Below, piece after piece: positions 34,932 through 42,430 of a stretch of 56,976 bases of DNA. Under the pieces are notes generated by a model. It did not search any database and was not told the origin of the DNA. It was given only the letters and a program-made list of their open reading frames with translations. The translations under genes and the position numbers were made by a program. The stretch is from positions 1-56,976 of the forward strand of contig CAITWF010000080.1 of assembly GCA_903896015.1 (NCBI GenBank), written 5' to 3'. The stretch comes from an uncultured Opitutia bacterium (GTDB taxonomy: Bacteria > Verrucomicrobiota > Verrucomicrobiia > Opitutales > Opitutaceae). Position 1 is the first letter of the stretch. Each line of letters starts with the position of its first letter.

Positions 34932-36260
34932 TCACGCCCGCGCGACGACGATGGAGGCGTTAGTGCCGCCGAAGCCGAAGCTGTTTGCGAGCGCGGCGCG
35001 CACCTCTTTTTTCACGGCGAAGTTGGGCGTGAAATTCAACCCGAGTTCCGCGCACGCCGGATCGATGTTATCCAAGTTGATTGTCGGCGGGATGACGCCG
35101 TGGTGCACCGCCAGTGTCGCCGCGAGCGCGCCCATCGCGCCCGCGCCTCCGAGCAAGTGACCGGTCATCGACTTCACGCCGCTGACGTGGAGCGTCGATT
35201 TGTTTTCGGCAAACACGTGCGCGATCGCGGCGGCTTCCTCGCCGTCGCCGCCGGGCGTAGACGTCGCGTGCGCGGACACGTAATCGATCGCGGAGGGCTT
35301 CAGGCCCGAGCGATCGACCGCGGCGCGCATCGAGCGCGCCGAGCCTTCTGCGCCGGGCGCAAGGGAGGAGAGATGATAGGCATCGGCCGTCGCGCCGTAG
35401 CCGCGCAGTTCGGCGTAGATTCGCGCGCCGCGCTTTTGCGCGAACTCCATTTCCTCGAGCACGAACACCACCGAGCCCTCCCCAAGCACGAAGCCGTCGC
35501 GATCCTTGTCGTAGGGGCGCGAGGCTTTTTCGGGCGCGTCGTTGCGGGTCGAGAGCGCGCGCATCTGCGCAAAGGCGCCGACCGCGAGCGGCGTGACCGT
35601 CGACTCCGATCCGCCGGCGATCATCACGTCGACATCTCCGCGCGCGATCGCGGCGGCAGCTTCGCCGAGCGCATGGCCGCTCGTGGCGCACGCGGAGGCG
35701 ACGGACATGTTAGGCCCGCGACAATCGAGTAGCAGCGAGACCTGGCCCGCGAGGAGGTTGGGCGCGATTTGAATGATGAAGAACGGCGAGATCTTCCGGT
35801 AGCCGCCGGCCTTCCACGTGTCGTGCATCGCCTCCATTTCGGGCAGGCCGCCGAGTCCGACGCCGAGATTCACGCCCATGCGCTCGGCGTTGAGGGCCGC
35901 GCGGTGTGCGTCGAGTCCGGAGTCGGCGTAGGCCTCGACCGCCGCCGCGGCGCCGAGGTGCGTGAAGCGGCCGAATTTCTTCAGGTCCTTCGGCGTGAGC
36001 GCCTGCGTGAGCGGCTCGCCACCCGGCCCGCGCGGATGCAGCGGCGTCGCGAGTGGTTTGGTGGGATCGAAATTTTTCACCTCGGCGGCGATCTGCGCGG
36101 TGCAGCCCGTCGGATCGAAGCGCGTGATCCGGCCGATGCCGCTGCGGCCGGCGATCAGCGCGGCCCACGTTTCGGCGGCGGAGTTGCCGCAGGGAGTGAC
36201 GGCGCCGAGGCCGGTGATGGCGACGCGACGGCGGGGTTGGGTCGAGGGATTTGAGCTCAT
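34932..36260 (-). CDS. fabF: 3-oxoacyl-ACP synthase II (KAS II)
   Basis: This 442-residue thiolase-fold condensing enzyme has the Cys-His-His triad: Cys191 in ASACATSGHALGE, His331 in SAHATSTPGGD and His368 in MTGHLLGGAGAMG. GFGGTNAS closes the fold. It elongates fatty-acyl chains in the cytoplasm. A somewhat long loop (residues 66-95) is inserted before the AAAVEAY helix. No ACP, fabD or fabG lies beside it, so it is probably an extra or specialised KAS II. It starts 8 nt after the TetR gene, suggesting cotranscription. Confidence 0.92.
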   Translation of the reverse strand: MSSNPSTQPRRRVAITGLGAVTPCGNSAAETWAALIAGRSGIGRITRFDPTGCTAQIAAEVKNFDPTKPLATPLHPRGPGGEPLTQALTPKDLKKFGRFTHLGAAAAVEAYADSGLDAHRAALNAERMGVNLGVGLGGLPEMEAMHDTWKAGGYRKISPFFIIQIAPNLLAGQVSLLLDCRGPNMSVASACATSGHALGEAAAAIARGDVDVMIAGGSESTVTPLAVGAFAQMRALSTRNDAPEKASRPYDKDRDGFVLGEGSVVFVLEEMEFAQKRGARIYAELRGYGATADAYHLSSLAPGAEGSARSMRAAVDRSGLKPSAIDYVSAHATSTPGGDGEEAAAIAHVFAENKSTLHVSGVKSMTGHLLGGAGAMGALAATLAVHHGVIPPTINLDNIDPACAELGLNFTPNFAVKKEVRAALANSFGFGGTNASIVVARA

Positions 36261-36268
36261 GGGAAAAA

Positions 36269-36907
36269 TCAAAACGCGCGGATGAAGTCGTGCGGCGCGG
36301 CGGAGTGTTCAGTTTGATCCGAATCGGCGCAGAACTGTGCGCGGAGCTGCCGCCTCATCGAGCGCAGAATTTCGTCGCTCCGAGCGGGGTCGTAGATCGC
36401 ACGGGCGAACAGCAGTGCGCCGACGAGCGAACTCATCAGCAGCGTCACGCGGTCACGGTTGCGCGCCGGATCGCGGCTGAGCCGCAGCGCCGCGGCGAGC
36501 CGATCGAGATGCTGCGTGAAGCCTCGCGAGTAACCCTCGCGCACTTTCCCACGCAACCGCGCCGCGTCGGCCGCGACCGCCACGATCACGCAACCGGAAC
36601 CGCGATTGTCGCGATGCCGCGAGGCGAGATAACTGTCGATCAGCACCCGCGCCCGCGCCGAACGCGTCGGCTGTGCGGCGATGCGATCAAGGTTGGGCAC
36701 AGCCGCCTCAAACGCCGCTGCGCACGCTTCAGCGACAAGTTCGGTTTTATCCTGAAAGTGCGCGTAGAAGCCGCCGTGCGTGAGACCGGCGCGCCGCATG
36801 ACTTCGTCGACACCCGTCTCCGCCACCCCGCGCTCGCGAAACGCCTGACCTGCCGCTTCAAGGATGCGACGGCGCGTGGCGAGCTTGTGGGCAGGCGGAT
36901 AACGCAT
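36269..36907 (-). CDS. TetR-family transcriptional regulator
   Basis: This 212-residue protein has an N-terminal TetR helix-turn-helix (RRRILEAAGQAFRERGVAETGVDEVMRRAGLTHGGFYAHFQDK), followed by an all-helical ligand domain. The HTH type is like NemR-style repressors. A perfect 14-bp palindrome lies 14 bp upstream of its start, a good autorepression operator. The start codon sits in a perfect 7-bp inverted repeat that could hide it in the mRNA. It lies directly upstream of fabF and probably controls it. The ligand is unknown. Confidence 0.92.
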   Translation of the reverse strand: MRYPPAHKLATRRRILEAAGQAFRERGVAETGVDEVMRRAGLTHGGFYAHFQDKTELVAEACAAAFEAAVPNLDRIAAQPTRSARARVLIDSYLASRHRDNRGSGCVIVAVAADAARLRGKVREGYSRGFTQHLDRLAAALRLSRDPARNRDRVTLLMSSLVGALLFARAIYDPARSDEILRSMRRQLRAQFCADSDQTEHSAAPHDFIRAF

Positions 36908-36918
36908 GGAAATGCGTT
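36901..36918 (-). promoter_or_regulatory. Inverted repeat spanning the tetR start codon
   Basis: AACGCAT-GGAA-ATGCGTT has perfect 7-bp arms with a 4-nt spacer, and the arm at 36901-36907 contains the tetR ATG (minus strand). In the mRNA it would form a hairpin that buries the start codon; alternatively it is a second operator. Confidence 0.5.
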
Positions 36919-36920
36919 AG

Positions 36921-36934
36921 ATGACGGCCGTCAT
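36921..36934. promoter_or_regulatory. Perfect 14-bp palindromic operator (TetR)
   Basis: ATGACGGCCGTCAT is its own reverse complement and lies 14 bp before the tetR start, in the gap between tetR and the divergent HIT gene (start 37060). This is the expected position and form of a TetR-type autoregulatory operator. Confidence 0.75.
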
Positions 36935-37059
36935 ATTAAGGCGCAAGCTCCGTTTTCCGTGCGACTGTTGTCCGCTCCGGCTACTCCGAGCCCGGCGCAG
37001 GACTCTCAGCGGGGCTTTGACTTTGCCCCGACCGACCGCTTTTCTCCGCCCCCCGCAAC

Positions 37060-37575
37060 ATGCAGCAGCTCCACCCTTATTGGCGCATGGCTTACATCGA
37101 GGCCCCGCGTTACCCGGCGAAGTCGAAGCGACCGTTCACGGAGTTGCCCGCCCTCGGAGACGACCGGGCCGCGCTGATCGTCTACCGGTCGAAGCGCTCC
37201 TACCTGATTCTCAACCGCTATCCCTACAACCCCGGCCACCTCCTCGCCGTCCCGTTTCGCGAGGTCTCCGATCTCCCTGAACTGACGGAGGCCGAACGCG
37301 CCGATCTTTTCGAGACGATCGTTTTCGGCCAGCGCCTTCTGACCGCAGCGCTCAAGCCCGACGGCTTCAACGTCGGCTTCAACCTCGGCTCCGCCGCCGG
37401 CGGCAGCATCAAGCACCTCCACGGCCACATCGTCCCGCGCTGGAACGGCGACAACAACTTCATGCCCGTCCTCGCTGAAACCCGCACGCTCCCGCAGGCC
37501 CTCGACGCCACGTGGGAACGGCTGAGCGTGACGGTCGCCAGCCTGGAAAAGCGGAAGCGACGCAAGACGAAGTAA
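37060..37575 (+). CDS. HIT-family hydrolase
   Basis: This 171-residue histidine-triad protein has the motif HLHGHIVPRW with the catalytic His in the middle of HxHxH, and the LNRYPYNPGHLLAVPFR strand-helix region. These proteins hydrolyse or transfer nucleotide groups (for example Ap4A-type or adenylylated substrates) in the cytoplasm; the exact substrate is not clear. A basic tail (KRKRRKTK) ends the protein. It lies 12 nt before phoH and is likely cotranscribed. Confidence 0.92.
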   Translation: MQQLHPYWRMAYIEAPRYPAKSKRPFTELPALGDDRAALIVYRSKRSYLILNRYPYNPGHLLAVPFREVSDLPELTEAERADLFETIVFGQRLLTAALKPDGFNVGFNLGSAAGGSIKHLHGHIVPRWNGDNNFMPVLAETRTLPQALDATWERLSVTVASLEKRKRRKTK

Positions 37576-37587
37576 CGAGATTCGCCC

Positions 37588-38574
37588 GTGCCCTCGAAGA
37601 CCCTCCACTTTCCCAGCCCGCGCCACCTCCATTCGCTCTACGGCGGACACGAGGAAAACCTCCTGCATGCTGAGCGCATGCTCGGCGTGAAACTCGTCAC
37701 GCGCGAAGACTGGCTGAAGATCGAGGCCCCCGCCGCGCCGCTCGAGCTCACAGAATCGCTCTTCGACTTCCTCAACGCTGCCCGCAGCCAAGGCATGGCG
37801 ATCCGCACGCCGGATTTTCACCGCATAACCGACACGTTTGCCCGCGGCGAAGGCAGCCAGCTCCGCGCGCTCCTCGATGAACCGCTCGTCATCGCAACCA
37901 ACCGTAAAAAAATCGTCCCGAAGACGCTGGGGCAAAAGCTCTACCTCCAGTCGATGCTCGCGCATCCGGTCGTGTTTGGCATCGGCCCCGCCGGCACCGG
38001 CAAAACCTACCTCGCGATGGCCGCCGCCGTCTCCGCGCTCCTCAACAACGAAATCGAGCGCATCATCCTCACGCGCCCCGCCGTCGAGGCCGGCGAGACA
38101 CTCGGCTTCCTCCCCGGCGATCTCCGCGAAAAAATTCTCCCTTACCTCCGCCCGCTCTACGATGCGCTGCACGACATGCTCGACACCGAGGACGTCGCGC
38201 GACTCACCGAAAAAGGCGTAATCGAAATCGCGCCGCTCGCCTACATGCGCGGCCGCACGCTCTCGAAGGCATTCATCGTCCTCGACGAGGCGCAAAATAC
38301 CACGCCGGAGCAGATGATGATGTTCCTCACGCGCCTCGGCGAAGACTCGCGCATGGTCGTGACCGGCGACATCACCCAAATCGATCTGCCGCGCTCAAAG
38401 ACGAGCGGCCTTCTTGAAGTCCGCCATATCCTCGCCGACATTCCCGGCATCGATTTCCATACGTTCAGCGGCGCCGACGTCGTCCGCCACCCGCTCGTCG
38501 CCCAAATGATCGAAGCCTACGACCGCTACCGGAACCCGATCGCGGGAGAGAATGGCTCGGAGGAAAAGCGGTGA
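37588..38574 (+). CDS. PhoH-like ATPase (YbeZ family)
   Basis: This 328-residue protein starts at GTG. The C-terminal PhoH domain has Walker A GPAGTGKT (about 134-141), Walker B AFIVLDEAQNTTPEQ and TRPAVEAGETLGFLPGDLREK. PhoH/YbeZ is an RNA-linked ATPase usually paired with the YbeY ribonuclease; here ybeY lies about 7 kb away after the 7TM-HD gene and the molybdenum operon. Its stop overlaps the DUF1801 GTG by 4 nt. Confidence 0.93.
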   Translation: MPSKTLHFPSPRHLHSLYGGHEENLLHAERMLGVKLVTREDWLKIEAPAAPLELTESLFDFLNAARSQGMAIRTPDFHRITDTFARGEGSQLRALLDEPLVIATNRKKIVPKTLGQKLYLQSMLAHPVVFGIGPAGTGKTYLAMAAAVSALLNNEIERIILTRPAVEAGETLGFLPGDLREKILPYLRPLYDALHDMLDTEDVARLTEKGVIEIAPLAYMRGRTLSKAFIVLDEAQNTTPEQMMMFLTRLGEDSRMVVTGDITQIDLPRSKTSGLLEVRHILADIPGIDFHTFSGADVVRHPLVAQMIEAYDRYRNPIAGENGSEEKR

Positions 38575-39053
38575 GCGCGACCAAGCCAGCTGCGATGAAA
38601 TCCGCGTCGCCCGAAACGCGGCTCGCCGGGTTCATCGCCAAGTTCGCGCCGGAAAACGCGCGGCTGATCAAAGCCGTGCGCACGAAACTGCGCCGTTTGC
38701 TGCCGCCCGCGATCGAGCTGGTTTACGACAACTATAATTTCTTCGTGATCGGCTACAGCCCGAACGAGCGCCCGTCCGACGCCGTCTTCTCGATCGCAGC
38801 GCAGGCCAGCGGTGTCGCGCTTTGTTTTCTCCACGGCGCCAGTTTGCCTGACCCGCAAAAAATTCTTCGCGGCTCCGGCGTGCAAGTCCGCAGCATAAAG
38901 CTTCCGACCATCGCCACGTTGGACGAGCCGGCCGTCCAATCTCTGATTGCAGCTGCGATCCAGCGCGCTCCCGTGCCGTTTGAACCGGCGCAGCGCTCGC
39001 GTCTCATAATTCGCTCCGTCTCCGCCAAGCAGCGCCCGCGCCGCGCCGCCTGA
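38571..39053 (+). CDS. DUF1801/YdhG-like protein
   Basis: This 160-residue soluble protein starts at GTG and overlaps phoH by 4 nt. FIAKFAPENARLIKAVRTKLRRLLPPAIELVYDNYNFFVIGYSP fits the DUF1801 fold (small, alpha/beta). Family function is unknown. A short basic C-terminus (SAKQRPRRAA) is seen. The gene looks cotranscribed with phoH and the downstream 7TM-HD gene. Confidence 0.75.
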   Translation: MSATKPAAMKSASPETRLAGFIAKFAPENARLIKAVRTKLRRLLPPAIELVYDNYNFFVIGYSPNERPSDAVFSIAAQASGVALCFLHGASLPDPQKILRGSGVQVRSIKLPTIATLDEPAVQSLIAAAIQRAPVPFEPAQRSRLIIRSVSAKQRPRRAA

Positions 39054-39055
39054 GC

Positions 39056-39075
39056 CAATCCAAAATCGAAAATCC
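39056..39075 (+). repeat. AT-rich heptamer repeat, 3 nt before the 7TM-HD start codon
   Basis: A 20-nt stretch built of AAAATCS-like 7-mers (CAATCC, AAAATCG, AAAATCC) ends 3 nt before the ATG. The identical 20 nt occurs 3 nt before the pyrB start (55084-55103). It stands in the place of a ribosome-binding site. Confidence 0.75.
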
Positions 39076-39078
39076 CAG

Positions 39079-41442
39079 ATGTCCGTCCGCAACCAGCTCA
39101 AACTCCTCGTCGGCGGCCTCGCAGCCCGCCGCAGCGGCGGCACGCCGCCCGTCGCGCATCACTCGGCGATGCGGGAGTTTCTGGATCGATCACGGCTCGT
39201 CGCGGCGCTCATTTTCGTCATCACAGTCTTCGCGATTCTCCTGATCAGCTCCGCCGGCGTCACGACGCTCAACGTCCCCGTCCAAACCGGCCAACTCGCC
39301 ACCGTGCGCGTGCTCGCCAGCGCGCCATTCCGCTACGAAAGCGCCGAGAAGACGCGCGCCGCCCGCGAGCAGTTCGTCGGCCGTGTGCCGCCCGTCTACC
39401 GGCTCGATACCGAGCCGTATCGTCGGTTCGAAGCCGCCTCCCGCGACTTGGTAACACAGCTCGACGCCTACGAGGCCGCGCACCCGCCGGCCCAGCCCGC
39501 AGTCAACTTCCGCGCCGCGTCCGCCCCCAGCGGGCTCGCCGCCCTCGCCGATCGGTTCAACGCTCGTGGTCCCTACCAAGTCACCGCCGACGATCTTGCG
39601 GCGCTGCTCACGGCGGGCGACGCCAAGGCGCGCGCCGCGCTCTTCGAGAACGGCCTCGCCTCGCTGCGTGATCTCTACGCGCAGGGCGTGACCGACGGAG
39701 CACTCGCCAACGCCGGCGCCGGCAACGCCGTCGTATTTCAGATCGAGCGGCCCAACGGCGACGTCACGCCGCGCTCCGTTCAGTCGATGGAAGACGCGCT
39801 CACGCTGCTCCGCGTGAGTCTCGCCGCCGACGGCGTGCCCCGTGCCGCCACACAGGCGATGTTCCGGGTTTTCCGCTTCGGGCTCACGCCCAACCTCGTC
39901 TTCGATCGCGCGGCCACCGTCGCCCGCCAGGACGCAGCCACGAAAAAACTGAAACCCGTCACGATCACCGTCGCTCGCGGCCAGTCGATTATAGAGCCGG
40001 GCGAGCGCGTGACGCCCGAGCAATACGAGATGTTTCAGGCGCACCGCCAATTCCTCCTCGAGCACGGCGACGTCGAACTCAACGAGGGACTCACACTCTT
40101 CGGCCGCGTGCTGCTCGTGCTGGCGATGGTGCTCGCGTCGCTCATCTATATTCGGATCGAGGACGCCGAGACGCTCCGCAGCAACGTCCGCTGCGGCCTC
40201 CTCGCGCTCGTCGTCATCGGCAACCTCACGCTCATTCGCGCCAACTACTCACTCGGCGGCGCGGAGTTTTTCCTGCGCGACAACGCGTGGGCCTCGACGC
40301 TACCTTACGTCGCGCCAACGGCCTTCGCCCCGCTCATTGTTGCGATCCTGATCGACGCGGGCTCGGGCATTTTCATGGCGCTGTTCATCTCGATTTTCAC
40401 CGGCGTCATCTACGGCAACCGCCTCGATCTGCTCGTGCTCACGTTTCTCGCGTCGCTCGTCGCGATCTTCATCGGGCGCGACGCGCGGCGGCGCGGGCGC
40501 GTCGTGCGGGCTGCGGGCGCGGGCGGGCTGACGGTCGCGGCGTTCGCCGCGCTCATCGGCATCGCCGATCAGACGCCCTTCGACACACTTGTCCGCCAAA
40601 TGACTGCTGGTCTCGGCACCGGCCTGCTCACCGGCATCGCCGTCGTCGGGTTGCTGCCCATCCTTGAGTCGCTCTTCAAGCGCACGACCGACATCACGCT
40701 CCTCGAACTCACCGACTACAATCACCCGCTGCTCCGCCGCATGCAGCTTGAGGCACCCGGCACGTATCACCACTCGCTTGTCGTCGCGCAGCTTTCGGAA
40801 AACGCCTGCAATGCCATCGGAGCAAATCCGCTCCTCGCCCGCGTCTGCGCGCTCTTCCACGACATCGGCAAGGTCAATAACGCCTCCTATTTCGGTGAAA
40901 ACACCCGCGAGCGCACCAGCCCGCACACCTCGCAGTCGCCGTTTGAGAGCGCACGCATCATCAAGCAGCACGTCGCTGACGGCGTCGACATCGCCCTCAA
41001 GCAAAATCTGCCTCGTGCCGTCGCCGACGTCATCCAGCAACACCACGGCACGACGCTCGTCCGCTTTTTCTATGACCGCGCCGTCGCCGAATCGCGCGCG
41101 CCCTTCGCTCACAAAAAAATCGAGCCCCCCCCGATCCCCGATCAGGAGTTCCGCTACGATGGCCCGCGCCCGCTGTTCAAAGAGAGCGCCGTCATCTCGC
41201 TCGCCGACGGCGTCGAGGCTGCCTCCCGCTCGCTCCGCACCGCCACCCCCGAGGCGCTCCGCGATTTGATCGATCGCATCGTCCGCGACCGCATCGACGA
41301 GAAACAACTCGACGAGGCCCCGCTCACCTTCGAGGAAATCACGAAGATTAAGAACAGCTTTCAGTTCACGCTGCTCAACATGCTCCACGCGCGCGTCGCC
41401 TACCCCGATCGCGAAACGCCGCCCGCCGCCGCCAAGGCCTGA
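39079..41442 (+). CDS. 7TM-HD phosphohydrolase (PgpH/YqfF-like)
   Basis: This 787-residue membrane protein has one N-terminal span (about 38-58), an extracellular 7TMR-HDED domain (about 60-330), several membrane helices (about 345-540) and a cytoplasmic HD domain. FHDIGK and QQHHGTT mark the metal site of the HD domain, which in PgpH hydrolyses cyclic di-AMP. That substrate is inferred from the family. Its start is preceded by the 20-nt heptamer element instead of a Shine-Dalgarno sequence. It lies 25 nt after the DUF1801 gene. Confidence 0.93.
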   Translation: MSVRNQLKLLVGGLAARRSGGTPPVAHHSAMREFLDRSRLVAALIFVITVFAILLISSAGVTTLNVPVQTGQLATVRVLASAPFRYESAEKTRAAREQFVGRVPPVYRLDTEPYRRFEAASRDLVTQLDAYEAAHPPAQPAVNFRAASAPSGLAALADRFNARGPYQVTADDLAALLTAGDAKARAALFENGLASLRDLYAQGVTDGALANAGAGNAVVFQIERPNGDVTPRSVQSMEDALTLLRVSLAADGVPRAATQAMFRVFRFGLTPNLVFDRAATVARQDAATKKLKPVTITVARGQSIIEPGERVTPEQYEMFQAHRQFLLEHGDVELNEGLTLFGRVLLVLAMVLASLIYIRIEDAETLRSNVRCGLLALVVIGNLTLIRANYSLGGAEFFLRDNAWASTLPYVAPTAFAPLIVAILIDAGSGIFMALFISIFTGVIYGNRLDLLVLTFLASLVAIFIGRDARRRGRVVRAAGAGGLTVAAFAALIGIADQTPFDTLVRQMTAGLGTGLLTGIAVVGLLPILESLFKRTTDITLLELTDYNHPLLRRMQLEAPGTYHHSLVVAQLSENACNAIGANPLLARVCALFHDIGKVNNASYFGENTRERTSPHTSQSPFESARIIKQHVADGVDIALKQNLPRAVADVIQQHHGTTLVRFFYDRAVAESRAPFAHKKIEPPPIPDQEFRYDGPRPLFKESAVISLADGVEAASRSLRTATPEALRDLIDRIVRDRIDEKQLDEAPLTFEEITKIKNSFQFTLLNMLHARVAYPDRETPPAAAKA

Positions 41443-41464
41443 CACCCGCGCGCGGCCGCTTTCC

Positions 41465-42430
41465 TCAGGTCGCCAGCGCCAATAGCGCGCGTTTCACGAG
41501 AGCCTTCGCCAGCGGGACCTTGAAGCCGTTGTGCTCACGCGGCTCGGCGTCGCGCAGCAGGATGTCGGCCGCACCCGCCGCCGTCTCGGCGGTTGCCGAT
41601 TTACCCTCGAGAAACGCGCTGACCTCCTTCATCTGCCAGGGAATCGCGGCCACACTCCCGAGCGCAAGCCGCACGTCGCGAAAGGTGCCGCCTTCGATGC
41701 GTCCCGCCGCTGCGCAGCTCACCAGCGCCCAGTCGAAATCGTTTTTCTCGGCGATTTTCACATAAACACTCAGCGCACCCGCCACGACCGGGACCTCAAC
41801 CCGCACGATCAGGTCGTCAGGTGCGAGCGAGTGGTGCGACTTCGCTTCCGTCCACGCTTTTTCGTAAAGTTGCGCGAGGGTGAGCGTCACCGTATTAGCG
41901 CCGCGCTGCACGACGACCGAAGCATCGAGCGCCGCGAGCGCCACGGCGAGATTCGAGACGCACGGGCTCAGACACATGGTCTTCGTGAACAGGCTGTGGT
42001 ATTTGTTTTCGCCGCCGCGCGCGAAACAGCGCGGGCCACCCTTCTTCATGCAGCGCACATCGCGCTGCCGGTAATACCAGCACCGCGAATGCTGCGCGAG
42101 GTTGCCGCCGACCGTCGCGACGTTTCGCATCTGCGGCGATCCCGCTTCCTCCGCCGCTTGCGCGAGCCCTGGTAACAGGCGCCGGATTTCCGGGTGATCT
42201 GCGAGCGTGGTTAGTGTCACGTTGGCCCCGATGGAAACATTCTTCGGGCTCGCAACGACTTCACGCGTTCCGGGCAACGCCTTCACGTTCACGAGCAGCG
42301 CCGGCTCGACGAGACCTTCCTTCATCTCGCCAAGCAGGTCCATGCCGCCCGCGAGGAAGCGGCCCTGCTCGCGGACCAGTTCCACGGCCGAGGCCGCCGT
42401 CTGCACCGTCACGTAGGAAAAGGCTTTCAT
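41465..42430 (-). CDS. Molybdenum hydroxylase FAD subunit with Cys-rich insert
   Basis: This 321-residue protein is of the CoxM/PaoB type and binds FAD: LAGGMDLLGEMKEG and ATVGGNLAQHSR form FAD motifs. A Cys-rich insert follows (SRCWYYRQRDVRCMKKGGPRCFARGG, about 115-140), resembling the extra [4Fe-4S] site of PaoB and 4-hydroxybenzoyl-CoA reductase beta. A C-terminal CO dehydrogenase-type domain ends it. It overlaps the stop of the large subunit gene by 4 nt and is the last gene of the operon. Confidence 0.9.
   Translation of the reverse strand: MKAFSYVTVQTAASAVELVREQGRFLAGGMDLLGEMKEGLVEPALLVNVKALPGTREVVASPKNVSIGANVTLTTLADHPEIRRLLPGLAQAAEEAGSPQMRNVATVGGNLAQHSRCWYYRQRDVRCMKKGGPRCFARGGENKYHSLFTKTMCLSPCVSNLAVALAALDASVVVQRGANTVTLTLAQLYEKAWTEAKSHHSLAPDDLIVRVEVPVVAGALSVYVKIAEKNDFDWALVSCAAAGRIEGGTFRDVRLALGSVAAIPWQMKEVSAFLEGKSATAETAAGAADILLRDAEPREHNGFKVPLAKALVKRALLALAT

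Noticed and set aside
39056-39075. Possible CRISPR-like array
   Set aside because: No spacers and units are only 7 bp; just a short tandem repeat.
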